Made by a program: the position numbers and the translations under genes | Origin: JBCBKU01 sp965267475 | Lineage (GTDB): Bacteria; Pseudomonadota; Alphaproteobacteria; Rhodobacterales; Rhodobacteraceae | Direction: 5' to 3' | DNA length: 64,000 nucleotides | Assembly: GCA_965267475.1 (NCBI GenBank) | Contig: OZ254079.1 | Span: 930,001-994,000, forward strand | Shown here: in pieces, positions 8,883 through 16,864 of the stretch | Position numbering within the stretch: position 1 is the stretch's first letter | How the letters are laid out: each line of letters opens with the position of its first letter | The notes under the pieces: generated by a model | Told to the model about the DNA's origin: nothing | The model's input: only the letters and a program-made list of their open reading frames with translations | Database searches by the model: none

Positions 8883-9449
8883 TCACTCGATGACGGTGGG
8901 GGTCATGTGCATGTAGATCGGATCATGCGCTTTGTCGGTGGGCACGAAAACCTCAAGATTGGCCGAACAATTATAGTTCCAGGTGGTCTTGGGTTCGGGA
9001 AACATGCGCCGTGTCGTGTTCTGGACCCGCCCGTGAATATTGACCGCCGCGTTGATGGTCGGGCCGCCATCGGCATGGCAAAGATGCAGGTCGGTGCCAT
9101 CGGCGGACCAACAACCGGTCCCCCCGGTCATGTGACCATCCCCGGTCGCCGTGTGCCCACCGAAGGTTGCGGTAAGCCCGTATTCATAGCCATAGATGAT
9201 GTATTGGCCATCGGCGAAGAACTGGATCCGATAGGGCGTTTCGCGCGTGATCGTGATGGGCACGCCCTGACGGCGGAGCCATTCCGCCGGGCCATTGCGC
9301 GTCGCTTGCCAGACGCCCGCGACACAGGTGTCGCGATGCTCTACACCGCCGCAGGGTCCGCACTCCGTGACGTCCACAGGATCTTGCGCATGCGCCGGGA
9401 CGGACAGGATCATGAATGCGCCGATGGCGCTGAACAGGGGTCTAATCAT
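8883..9449 (-). CDS. Exported protein of unknown function
   Basis: Not recognised. It begins with a good signal peptide (FSAIGAFMILSVPAHAQD), so the mature protein of about 167 residues should be periplasmic. It has a cysteine-rich first segment (ECGPCGGVEHRDTC), a middle predicted to be beta-rich (PYRIQFFADGQYIIYGYEYG), a pair TGCWSADGTDLHLC and a late Cys in NYNCSANLEVF, so disulfides are likely. The pattern of one glycine/cysteine box and repeated short beta strands suggests a small lipocalin-like or beta-barrel fold, but this is a guess. It converges on the methyltransferase with a 13-bp gap and reads away from rimO. Confidence 0.75.
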   Translation of the reverse strand: MIRPLFSAIGAFMILSVPAHAQDPVDVTECGPCGGVEHRDTCVAGVWQATRNGPAEWLRRQGVPITITRETPYRIQFFADGQYIIYGYEYGLTATFGGHTATGDGHMTGGTGCWSADGTDLHLCHADGGPTINAAVNIHGRVQNTTRRMFPEPKTTWNYNCSANLEVFVPTDKAHDPIYMHMTPTVIE

Positions 9450-9495
9450 AACAGGTCCTCAAATTGGATGACCTGAAGATAGCACAAATAGAGGA

Positions 9496-10863
9496 CTACG
9501 TCGCGATCCGACCCCAAAGGTCATAGTCGGACGCCTCATCGACCGTGACCTGGACGATGTCCCCAGGCACAAGCGCCTCATGACCTTCATCGACGAACAG
9601 ATTGCCGTCGATCTCAGGCGCATCGGCCTTGGTGCGGCAGGTGGCGGCGTCTTCGTCGACCTCATCGACGATAACATCCATCGACTGGCCGACCTTAGCC
9701 GCCAGCTTGGTTTCCGAGATCGCTTGCGCCTTTTCCATGAAGCGCCGCCAGCGGTCTTCCTTGACCTCGGGCGCCACGTGGTCCGGCAACCCATTCGACC
9801 GGGCGCCCGCGACATTTTCGTACTGAAAGCAACCGACCCGGTCGAGCTGTGCTTCGTCCATCCAATCCAGAAGCGTCTGGAATTCCTCTTCCGTCTCGCC
9901 CGGATAGCCGACGATGAATGTGGACCGCAGCGTGATTTCGGGGCAAATCGCCCGCCATTCGGCGATCCGGTCCAGCGTCTTTTCCGCCGCCGCAGGCCGG
10001 GCCATCCGGCGCAACGTGTCCGGGTGGGCGTGCTGAAATGGGATGTCGAGGTAAGGCAGGACCAGCCCTTCCGCCATCGGGGGCACCAGATCCCGCACAT
10101 GCGGGTAGGGGTAGACGTAATGCAGCCGCACCCAGGCACCAAGCCCGCCCAGATCCCGCGCAAGGTCGGTGATATGGGCCCGGTGTCCCCGGTCTTCGGC
10201 ATGGCGGATATCGACCCCATAGGCAGAGGTATCCTGGCTGATCACCAAGAGTTCCCTCACACCCGCCTCAACCAGACGCTCGGCCTCGCGGATCACTGCG
10301 TGGGCGGGACGCGACACGAGTTTTCCGCGCATATCCGGAATGATGCAGAACCGGCATTTGTGGTTACAGCCCTCGGAGATCTTGAGATAGCTGTAATGGC
10401 GCGGGGTCAGCGTCACGCCGGAAGCCGGCAGAAGATCGACGAACGGATCCGGGGCAGGGGGCACGGCGGTATGAACCGCGTCCAGCACCGCTTCGTATTG
10501 ATGGGGCCCCGTGACGGCCAGAACCTTGGGATGCGCGCCTGTGATGTATTCGGGTTCCGCACCCAGACAGCCCGTCACGATCACACGCCCGTTCTGATCC
10601 AGCGCCTCGCCTATGGCTTCAAGGCTTTCCGCCTTGGCGCTGTCGAGGAACCCGCATGTGTTCACGATCACCGCTTCGGCGCCCGTGTAATCGGGTGAAA
10701 TCGCATAGCCCTCGGCCCGAAGCCGCGTCAGGATGCGCTCGCTGTCGACCAAGGCCTTGGGACAGCCCAGCGACACCATGCCGATCTTCGGCTGCCCGTC
10801 GCGTGCCTGATCCGGCACGGATGCCCGCGCCAAATCCGGCCGAAGATCCGGCGGGTTCGTCAT
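9496..10863 (-). CDS. rimO: Ribosomal protein S12 methylthiotransferase RimO
   Basis: Radical-SAM enzyme that methylthiolates the conserved aspartate of ribosomal protein S12. The N-terminal UPF0004 domain supplies three cluster cysteines (in SLGCPKALVDSE, VNTCGFLDSA and VTGCLGAEPE); the radical-SAM CxxxCxxC is in GCNHKCRFCIIPD, and a C-terminal TRAM domain ends near DLWGRIAT. RimO rather than MiaB is favoured by SLGCPKALVDSE. Start 10863 gives 455 residues and overlaps the stop of the upstream ABC-2 permease (ATGA), so the two are coupled; the longer open frame is a shadow of that permease. Such coupling to an exporter is probably just operon history. Confidence 0.95.
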   Translation of the reverse strand: MTNPPDLRPDLARASVPDQARDGQPKIGMVSLGCPKALVDSERILTRLRAEGYAISPDYTGAEAVIVNTCGFLDSAKAESLEAIGEALDQNGRVIVTGCLGAEPEYITGAHPKVLAVTGPHQYEAVLDAVHTAVPPAPDPFVDLLPASGVTLTPRHYSYLKISEGCNHKCRFCIIPDMRGKLVSRPAHAVIREAERLVEAGVRELLVISQDTSAYGVDIRHAEDRGHRAHITDLARDLGGLGAWVRLHYVYPYPHVRDLVPPMAEGLVLPYLDIPFQHAHPDTLRRMARPAAAEKTLDRIAEWRAICPEITLRSTFIVGYPGETEEEFQTLLDWMDEAQLDRVGCFQYENVAGARSNGLPDHVAPEVKEDRWRRFMEKAQAISETKLAAKVGQSMDVIVDEVDEDAATCRTKADAPEIDGNLFVDEGHEALVPGDIVQVTVDEASDYDLWGRIAT

Positions 10864-11621
10864 TCGCGGATCCGCCAGCCGGTCCGGAAGATCCAACCGA
10901 CGATCGCCAAGCATACGGTCAGAAAGACCAAGATGGCCAGAACCGAGATGCCGACGGGGACGTCCGCGCTTCCATAGAAAGACCAGCGAAACCCCGAAAT
11001 CAGGTACAGGACGGGGTTGAAGTAGCTGACGGTTTGCCAGGCGGGCGGCAGCATCGAGATCGAATAAAACGACCCACCAAGAAAGACCAATGGCGTGACC
11101 ACCAGAAGCGGAACAAGCTGAAGTTGCTCGAAATTCTTCGCCCAGATCCCGATGATGAAGCCCAAAAGCGAAAAGGTCACAGCGGTTAGCACCAGAAATG
11201 TCACCATCCAGAACGGATGCAGGATTTGCAGATCCACGAAGAAGACCGAAGTGACCAGAATGATCGTCGCAATCATGATCGATTTCGCCGCCGCCGCGCC
11301 CACATAGCCGATGACGACCTCGACAAAAGACATGGGCGCCGACAACAGCTCGTATATCGTCCCGATGAACTTCGGGAAATAGATCCCGAAGGATGCATTT
11401 GCGATCGATTGCTGCAACACGGTCAGCATGACCAGCCCGGGAACGATGAAGGCGCCGTAAGGCACCCCGTCGATTTCCTGAATGCGCCCGCCGATGGCCG
11501 CGCCGAAGACCACGAAATACAGGATCGTCGTCAAAACCGGCGAGGCGACCGACTGCGCGAGGGTCCGGAATGTGCGCGACATCTCGAAGCGAAAAATCGC
11601 GGCGATGGATCGCCAGTTCAT
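10860..11621 (-). CDS. ABC-2 type exporter permease (YadH-like)
   Basis: Six-helix inner-membrane subunit of an ABC-2 exporter: membrane segments are visible at SPVLTTILYFVVFGAAIGG, AFIVPGLVMLTVLQQSI, SIMIATIILVTSVFFVD, WMVTFLVLTAVTFSLLGFI, LVPLLVVTPLVFLGGSFY and VGISVLAILVFLTVCLAIV. The 253-residue length and the SPVLTTILYF N-terminus match YadH-type permeases. It overlaps its ATPase partner upstream (11618-11621) and rimO downstream by four bases each, so the three genes are one translationally coupled operon. The cargo is unknown. Confidence 0.93.
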   Translation of the reverse strand: MNWRSIAAIFRFEMSRTFRTLAQSVASPVLTTILYFVVFGAAIGGRIQEIDGVPYGAFIVPGLVMLTVLQQSIANASFGIYFPKFIGTIYELLSAPMSFVEVVIGYVGAAAAKSIMIATIILVTSVFFVDLQILHPFWMVTFLVLTAVTFSLLGFIIGIWAKNFEQLQLVPLLVVTPLVFLGGSFYSISMLPPAWQTVSYFNPVLYLISGFRWSFYGSADVPVGISVLAILVFLTVCLAIVGWIFRTGWRIRE

Positions 11622-12553
11622 GCTTCGGCCTCCTCTTCCGCAACCAGTGTCAGGAAGATCTCTTCCAGCGAGGATTGCTCCGTATCGAGATCCCGAACGG
11701 CGATCCCGGCCTCGGCCAGCCCGGCCAGAAGGCGGGCGATCCCGGTGCGCTCGGCCCGCGTGTCATAATCATAGACGATCCGCCAGCCGTCGTTTTCCAG
11801 ACGCAGGTCATAGCCCGAAAGGGCATCGGGCACCATCTTGGTCGCTGCGGCCAAATCGATCCGCAGTTGCTTCCGGCCAAGCTGCTTCATCAGCTTGGCC
11901 TTCTCTTCAACCAGGATCAGCTCACCCTTGTTGATGACACCGATCCGGTCGGCCATTTCCTCGGCCTCTTCGATGTAATGGGTGGTCAGAATGATCGTGA
12001 CGCCGTCTTCACGCAGTTTCCGCACCAACTCCCACATGTCGCGGCGCAGGCTCACATCGACCCCAGCGGTGGGTTCGTCAAGAAACAGCACCTTGGGCTC
12101 GTGGCTCAGCGCCTTGGCGATCAACACGCGCCGCTTCATGCCGCCGGACAGTTCGACGTTCCGCGCGTCCTTCTTGTCCCAAAGCGACAAGGAACGGAGG
12201 ACCTTCTCGATATGCGCGTCGTCCTTTGGCAAACCGAACAGCCCGCGCGAAAAGCGCGTCGTGTTCCAGACCGTCTCAAAGGGTTCAATGGTAATCTCTT
12301 GCGGGACCAGCCCGATCAGACGTCGTGCTTTGCGGTATTCGGACCCGATATCGAATCCTCCGACGGAAACGCTGCCCGCGCTGGGTCGGATCAGCGAACA
12401 GATGGCCGAGATCAACGTGGTCTTCCCGGCCCCGTTCGGGCCCAGAAGCGCAAGGATCTCGCCGTCTTCGATGTCCAACGACACATCCGACAGGGCCACT
12501 GTGCCTGCGTCATAGGTCTTGGACAGGTTGCGGATTTCGATGATCGCGGACAT
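11618..12553 (-). CDS. ABC-2 exporter ATP-binding protein (YadG-like)
   Basis: ATPase of the exporter whose permease follows. Walker A is GPNGAGKTT (about residue 40), the signature is LSGGMKRRV, and Walker B is KVLFLDEPTAGVD followed by the H-loop TTHYIEEAEEMADRIGVI. The last 80 residues form the small C-terminal domain usual for this subfamily. Length 311. It is divergent from the AsmA gene with 143 bp between; no strong regulatory motif was found in that gap. First gene of the operon running to rimO. Confidence 0.95.
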   Translation of the reverse strand: MSAIIEIRNLSKTYDAGTVALSDVSLDIEDGEILALLGPNGAGKTTLISAICSLIRPSAGSVSVGGFDIGSEYRKARRLIGLVPQEITIEPFETVWNTTRFSRGLFGLPKDDAHIEKVLRSLSLWDKKDARNVELSGGMKRRVLIAKALSHEPKVLFLDEPTAGVDVSLRRDMWELVRKLREDGVTIILTTHYIEEAEEMADRIGVINKGELILVEEKAKLMKQLGRKQLRIDLAAATKMVPDALSGYDLRLENDGWRIVYDYDTRAERTGIARLLAGLAEAGIAVRDLDTEQSSLEEIFLTLVAEEEAEA

Positions 12554-12696
12554 GCGCGGGGCCTCGGTTCAACTATTCGCGCGCCTATATCCGAGCGTGG
12601 TGCAAGGGGGAAGGCGCAGCCGCGCACAGGCTTGCCGCAGCGCCGCAGGGTCACTAGCTTTATGGTAAGCCAGCAAAGGCAAAGGGAGGCGGGCAG

Positions 12697-14655
12697 ATGC
12701 GGTTCCTGCTAAGAGTTCTGGGCGTCCTCGTGGCGCTGGTCGTGGTGGCCGTGATCGGCCTGTTCTTCGTGCCGTCCGACCGGATCGGCGCCGTTGTGGC
12801 CGAGCGGTTTGAGACCGCAACAGGCCGCCAGATGGCGATCACCGGCGACATTCGCCCGCAGCTTTGGCCCGATCTGGGCGTGCGCGTCGACGGGGTCGAG
12901 ATTGCCAATGCTGACTGGTCCGACAAGGGCCCGATGCTGCGCGCTGAACGGCTCAACGTCGCGGTCGACTGGTCAGCGCTGTTTGGCGGCGAGATCCAGG
13001 TGACGGGCGCCGAGATCGTGGCGCCCGCGATCCTGCTCGAAGCCGGGCCGGATGGAACGGGCAACTGGAGTTTTGAAACCGCCCAGGACACCGCAAGTCC
13101 GGCGGGCGGGTCGGACGGATCGGAAAGTGCGGCATCGGCATCGGATTTTGCGCTCGATCTCGCAACGATCACCGATGGCGCGCTCCGCTTCATCGATGCA
13201 GAAGGCACGGAACGGGCGTTTACCGATGTCGATGCCGAGATCCGCTTGCCGACGGGCGCGCCCGTGACGCTGAATGCCGATGCGGTGGCGAACGGAACGC
13301 CGATTTCTCTGTCATTGCAAACTGCGGCGCTTGACGCGGTCCTGTCCGGCGAAGCCGCGCCGCTGGAAGCCGCCCTGACGGCGGATGGATCGCGCATCGC
13401 CTTCGAAGGGACGGCCTCAACCGCTCCGGACATCACCGGCACACTTGATCTGTCCATGGGCTCGCCCGCGCTGTTCCTTGCGGCAGGTCTTGCGGATCCG
13501 GGCCTTCCGGAGGGGCTGGGCGCCAATGCGATCGCGTTGAAGGGCGGGCTGTCGGCAACCGCTGACACGATTGCCCTGACGGCTGCCGCGATCACGCTGG
13601 ACCAAAACACCCTGAATGGGGACATCGCGGTTGATCTGACGGGCGAACGGCCCTTTGTGGCCGCCGCGCTGACAAGCCCGGGGCTTGATTTGTCTGCCCT
13701 TGGCGGGGAAGAGGCAGGGTCAGAATCCTCGGACGTCGCCGGTTCCGGGGAAAGCACCGAAGGCTGGTCGACCGAGCCGATCGACGCCTCGGCCCTTGGG
13801 CTGGTGGACGGTCGGTTTTCCCTGACCACCCCGTCGCTTCTTCTCGGGTCTTCGCAATTTGGCGCGACGGATATTTCGGCGGTATTGGACAATGCCCGTC
13901 TGGTCACCAACCTGAACGAGCTTCGGGCCTATGACGGCGACGTCCAGGGCAGTTTCGTGGTTAACAACCGGAACGGGTTGTCGGCGCGGACGGATCTTTC
14001 GGGCTCGGCCATCGCGATCTCGCGGCTCTTTTCCGAACTGTTCGACTATGACCGGTTGATCGCGCTGGGCGACTTGCAAATCTCGGTCCTGGCCGTCGGG
14101 CAGTCGATGGATGCCCTTTTGAATTCGATGGATGGCGAGGGCCGGTTTTCCTTCGGGGCCGGTGAAATCCTGGGCCTCGATATCGTCGGTGCGCTGAAAC
14201 AGCTTGATATCGGTGCGCTCCGCTCGGGCAGCAGCACGATTTTCGACAGCGTCAGCGGCACGTTCCGGATCGTCGACGGTGTGGTGATCAATGACGATCT
14301 GAGCTTTCTGGCGCCCTTGCTGACGGCACGCGGGACCGGATCGATCGGGCTGGGCGGGCAAACACTGGATTACCGGCTGGTGCCCCGCCTTTTGCAAGGC
14401 GATGGCGGCGGGATCGAAGTGCCGCTTTTGATCACGGGGACCTGGGATCAGCCAAAATTCCGCCTGGATCTTCAGGGGCTTGTTGAGGATCGCGCCGAAC
14501 AGGAATTGCAGAAGGTGGGCGACCGGCTGGAACGCGAGGTTCAGGATGAGGTCAACCGCGAACTGGGCCTGACCGAAGGACAATCGGTCGAGGATGCGGT
14601 CAAGGACAAGATCGAGAACGAGGCCGGAAAGCTTCTGCGGAACCTTTTCGACTAA
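12697..14655 (+). CDS. AsmA-family protein
   Basis: Large inner-membrane-anchored periplasmic protein of the AsmA family, members of which are linked to outer-membrane biogenesis and phospholipid transport. The single N-terminal membrane segment is FLLRVLGVLVALVVVAVIGLF, then comes the family signature GRQMAITGDIRPQLWPDLGVRVDG. The long middle is repetitive beta structure, and the C-terminal AsmA-like region (about 480-600) includes FSFGAGEILGLDIVGALKQLDI. The start follows a near-ideal AAAGGGAGG site. The low-complexity stretch GEEAGSESSDVAGSGES (about residues 335-352) is a probable flexible linker. Length 652 is within family range. Confidence 0.9.
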   Translation: MRFLLRVLGVLVALVVVAVIGLFFVPSDRIGAVVAERFETATGRQMAITGDIRPQLWPDLGVRVDGVEIANADWSDKGPMLRAERLNVAVDWSALFGGEIQVTGAEIVAPAILLEAGPDGTGNWSFETAQDTASPAGGSDGSESAASASDFALDLATITDGALRFIDAEGTERAFTDVDAEIRLPTGAPVTLNADAVANGTPISLSLQTAALDAVLSGEAAPLEAALTADGSRIAFEGTASTAPDITGTLDLSMGSPALFLAAGLADPGLPEGLGANAIALKGGLSATADTIALTAAAITLDQNTLNGDIAVDLTGERPFVAAALTSPGLDLSALGGEEAGSESSDVAGSGESTEGWSTEPIDASALGLVDGRFSLTTPSLLLGSSQFGATDISAVLDNARLVTNLNELRAYDGDVQGSFVVNNRNGLSARTDLSGSAIAISRLFSELFDYDRLIALGDLQISVLAVGQSMDALLNSMDGEGRFSFGAGEILGLDIVGALKQLDIGALRSGSSTIFDSVSGTFRIVDGVVINDDLSFLAPLLTARGTGSIGLGGQTLDYRLVPRLLQGDGGGIEVPLLITGTWDQPKFRLDLQGLVEDRAEQELQKVGDRLEREVQDEVNRELGLTEGQSVEDAVKDKIENEAGKLLRNLFD

Positions 14656-14697
14656 GGGGGCCGCTGTCAGATTGCCGCGCTACGCGCGATTTCTTTC

Positions 14698-14738
14698 TCT
14701 CGTCGGCGGCCTCCGGCCTTCTCCTCGGGCCGCCCTGG
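14698..14738 (+). repeat. Intergenic repeat family A, copy 3 (diverged)
   Basis: TCTCGTCGGCGGCC, a short divergent centre and CTCCTCGGGCCGCCC, related to the blocks at 964 and 2023. It is again preceded by a small GC hairpin (CGCGC-TA-CGCGCG at about 14676-14688). It lies between the convergent AsmA and gcrA genes. Confidence 0.65.
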
Positions 14739-14751
14739 ATCAACCGGTGGC

Positions 14752-15306
14752 CTAGCGGCGCCGGTCGCGGCGCGAGCTCATGGGTTGGAAGGCGACGCCG
14801 ACATGGGCTTCGCAATAGGGTTTTCCAGCCTGGACCGGCAGTCCGCAAAACCAGAAATCATCCGTGGCTGGGTCCCCAACAGGCCATTTGCAGGTCCGCT
14901 CGGTCAGCTCCATCAAACTGATTTTCTTGGATTTCTTCTCAACCTCGCGCACACTGGCCAGCGCTTCTGGGCTGATCTCGTTTGCCGAAGGCTGGGGCGG
15001 CAAAGGCTGACCCGCAGGTATGATCTGTTTTCTGAGCCCACCGGCGGGGCGGGGTGGCGCGGGCGCCGGGGCGGGTTCTGCCGCAGCCGCTTTCGCCGCT
15101 GCTTTCGGCGCCTCGGCCTTTTCCGCCTTTTCCTTGGCGGGTTTGGACGACGCACCGCCGGTTCTGTTCGACAGGCCCAGCCGGTGCACCTTGCCGATCA
15201 CGGCATTCCGGGTGACGCCACCCAGTTCCTTGGCGATCTGACTGGCCGACTGACCTTCGCCCCACATTTTCTTAAGCTGCTCGACCCGCTCATCGGTCCA
15301 GGACAT
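14752..15306 (-). CDS. gcrA: GcrA cell-cycle regulator
   Basis: Alphaproteobacterial transcription factor that works with RNA polymerase sigma-70 at promoters carrying methylated GANTC sites. The N-terminal helix-turn-helix is intact: MSWTDERVEQLKKMWGEGQS, then ASQIAKELGGVTRNAVIGKV. The middle is an alanine/proline/lysine-rich linker, and the C-terminal sigma-interacting domain has ERTCKWPVGDP and WFCGLPVQAGKPYCEAH, with the usual cysteines. Start 15306 is the normal MSWTDE opening and follows AAGGATGGGG; the Met six residues upstream lies in the leader. A strong hairpin sits in the 5' leader at 15328-15347. Length 184. Confidence 0.95.
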   Translation of the reverse strand: MSWTDERVEQLKKMWGEGQSASQIAKELGGVTRNAVIGKVHRLGLSNRTGGASSKPAKEKAEKAEAPKAAAKAAAAEPAPAPAPPRPAGGLRKQIIPAGQPLPPQPSANEISPEALASVREVEKKSKKISLMELTERTCKWPVGDPATDDFWFCGLPVQAGKPYCEAHVGVAFQPMSSRRDRRR

Positions 15307-15327
15307 GGCCCCATCCTTATGCAAGGA

Positions 15328-15354
15328 CGGCCCCGCTTGGGGGGCCGCCTTTTT
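15328..15354 (+). terminator. Hairpin plus T-run in the gcrA leader, on the antisense strand
   Basis: On the + strand CGGCCCC (15328-15334) and GGGGCCG (15341-15347) pair over 7 bp and are followed by CC and TTTTT. That is a rho-independent terminator for transcription antisense to gcrA. In the gcrA message the same bases form a hairpin just ahead of the ribosome-binding site. Confidence 0.55.
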
Positions 15355-15442
15355 CCGTTGGCTCTATTTTAGTCACTGAGCGCCCCGATACAAGGTGTCC
15401 CAATGGCTGGACAGGGATCGCAAACGCGGTTATCCGAGCGCC

Positions 15443-15490
15443 ATGGCATTTGTGAACCACTTCCGCTTCCCACTCCGACGCCGACGCTGA
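15443..15490 (+). CDS. Candidate arginine leader peptide upstream of argD
   Basis: A 15-codon open frame, MAFVNHFRFPLRRRR, stops 104 bp before argD. The last four codons are CGA CGC CGA CGC, all arginine, and a fifth Arg occurs at residue 8. Runs of the end-product amino acid just before the stop are the hallmark of ribosome-mediated attenuation leaders (as in his, thr and leu operons), and argD is an arginine-biosynthesis gene. The ribosome-binding site is weak, and I could not identify a clean T-run terminator between the peptide and argD, so the mechanism could instead be a different kind of translational or Rho-dependent control. This is a proposal from sequence only. Confidence 0.45.
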   Translation: MAFVNHFRFPLRRRR

Positions 15491-15594
15491 TCCAGCGTTC
15501 GCGCCGTCTGGCGTGCCACCTGCCATATTCCCTGATTGACCAAACCGCCCGCCTCGGGCACCCCTATGACTTCGCTAGAGAAGGACTTTGTCCC

Positions 15595-16776
15595 ATGATC
15601 CCGTCGATCCTGCCGACCTATAACCGTGCTCCGCTTGCCTTTGTGAAAGGCGAAGGTGTCTGGCTGATCGAGGAAGACGGCACCCGATATCTGGATCTGG
15701 GCGCTGGCATTGCGGTCAACGCGCTGGGCCATGCCAACCCGGATCTGGTACAGGCCTTGACCGATCAGGCGGGGGCGCTTTGGCACACCTCGAACCTGTA
15801 TAACATTCCGGCCCAGCAAAAGCTGGCCGATGCCCTGGTGGATGCGAGCTTTGCCGACACGGTGTTCTTTACGAATTCCGGGACGGAAAGCTGCGAGCTG
15901 GCCGTGAAAATGGCCCGGAAATACTGGCATGACAACGGCCAGCCCGAGCGGGTCGAGATAATCACCTTCGACGGGTCCTTCCACGGCCGGTCCTCGGCCG
16001 GGATCGCAGCCGCCGGGTCTGAGAAGATGACCAAGGGGTTTGGGCCGCTTCTTCCCGGGTTTGTGCATCTGCCCTGGGGCGATCATGAGGCGGTGCGCAG
16101 GGCGATCACTGACCAGACGGCAGCCATTCTGATCGAACCGGTCCAAGGTGAAGGTGGGATCAAGCCGCTGCCCGACGCCTGTCTGAAAGGTCTGCGCGAT
16201 CTTTGTGACGAGGCAGGGATCCTGCTGATCCTCGATGAAGTTCAATGCGGGATGGGCCGGACCGGCAAGCTTTTTGCCCATGAATGGGCCGGGATCGAAC
16301 CCGATATCATGATGGTGGCCAAGGGCATCGGCGGCGGCTTCCCGTTGGGTGCGGTGTTGGCCACGGAAGAGGCCGCGAAGGGCATGGTGGTTGGCACCCA
16401 TGGCTCGACCTATGGCGGCAACCCGTTGGGCTGCGCAGTGGGCGCCAGGGTGGTCGGGATCGTGTCTGATGAAGCGTTTCTGGACGATGTGCGCGCGCGG
16501 GCCGGACATCTGCGCCAGAAACTGGAAGGTCTGGTCGCAGCCCATCCAGGCGTGTTTGAGCTGGTGCGTGGCGCGGGCCTGATGCTGGGCCTGAAATGCA
16601 AGATCCCGAACGGCGAGGTCGTGGCCGCTGGCTATGCCGAACAGGTCATCACCGTGGCTGCGGCGGACAATGTGATCCGGATCCTGCCGCCGTTGAACAT
16701 TACCGAATCTGAGATCGACGAAGCCATGGCGCGTCTAGACCGCGCGGCGGCCACCCTGACCGCCAAAGCGGCCTGA
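15595..16776 (+). CDS. argD: Acetylornithine/succinyldiaminopimelate aminotransferase
   Basis: PLP-dependent class III aminotransferase converting N-acetylglutamate semialdehyde to N-acetylornithine in arginine synthesis; members often also serve lysine synthesis. Typical motifs are TYNRAPLAFVKGEG at the start, FTNSGTESCELAVKMARKYW, DGSFHGRSSAG, LILDEVQCGMGRTG and the PLP lysine in MMVAKGIGGGFPLGAVLA. Start 15595 gives 393 residues with the family N-terminus MIPSILPTYNRAPL; the frame is open further upstream but covers the leader region. argF follows 88 bp downstream on the same strand, so the two form an arginine operon, and the Arg-rich upstream frame suggests end-product control. Confidence 0.95.
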   Translation: MIPSILPTYNRAPLAFVKGEGVWLIEEDGTRYLDLGAGIAVNALGHANPDLVQALTDQAGALWHTSNLYNIPAQQKLADALVDASFADTVFFTNSGTESCELAVKMARKYWHDNGQPERVEIITFDGSFHGRSSAGIAAAGSEKMTKGFGPLLPGFVHLPWGDHEAVRRAITDQTAAILIEPVQGEGGIKPLPDACLKGLRDLCDEAGILLILDEVQCGMGRTGKLFAHEWAGIEPDIMMVAKGIGGGFPLGAVLATEEAAKGMVVGTHGSTYGGNPLGCAVGARVVGIVSDEAFLDDVRARAGHLRQKLEGLVAAHPGVFELVRGAGLMLGLKCKIPNGEVVAAGYAEQVITVAAADNVIRILPPLNITESEIDEAMARLDRAAATLTAKAA

Positions 16777-16795
16777 CCCTTCATCTTGGTCGAAA

Positions 16796-16850
16796 ATTCT
16801 CCCGGGGGGCCGCGAAGCGGCGGGGCAGAGCCCCTCTCCCCGCCCAGAGG
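16796..16850 (+). repeat. GC-rich hairpin element between argD and argF
   Basis: AATTCTCCCGGGGGGCCGCG followed by AAGCGGCGGGGCAGAGCCCC gives two small hairpins (CCGC-GAAG-CGG and GGGGC-AGA-GCCCC). It looks like an interspersed intergenic element of the kind common in this bacterial family, but there is only one copy in this window, so its repeat status is from general recollection. Confidence 0.4.
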
Positions 16851-16864
16851 GACACGAACGCGAT

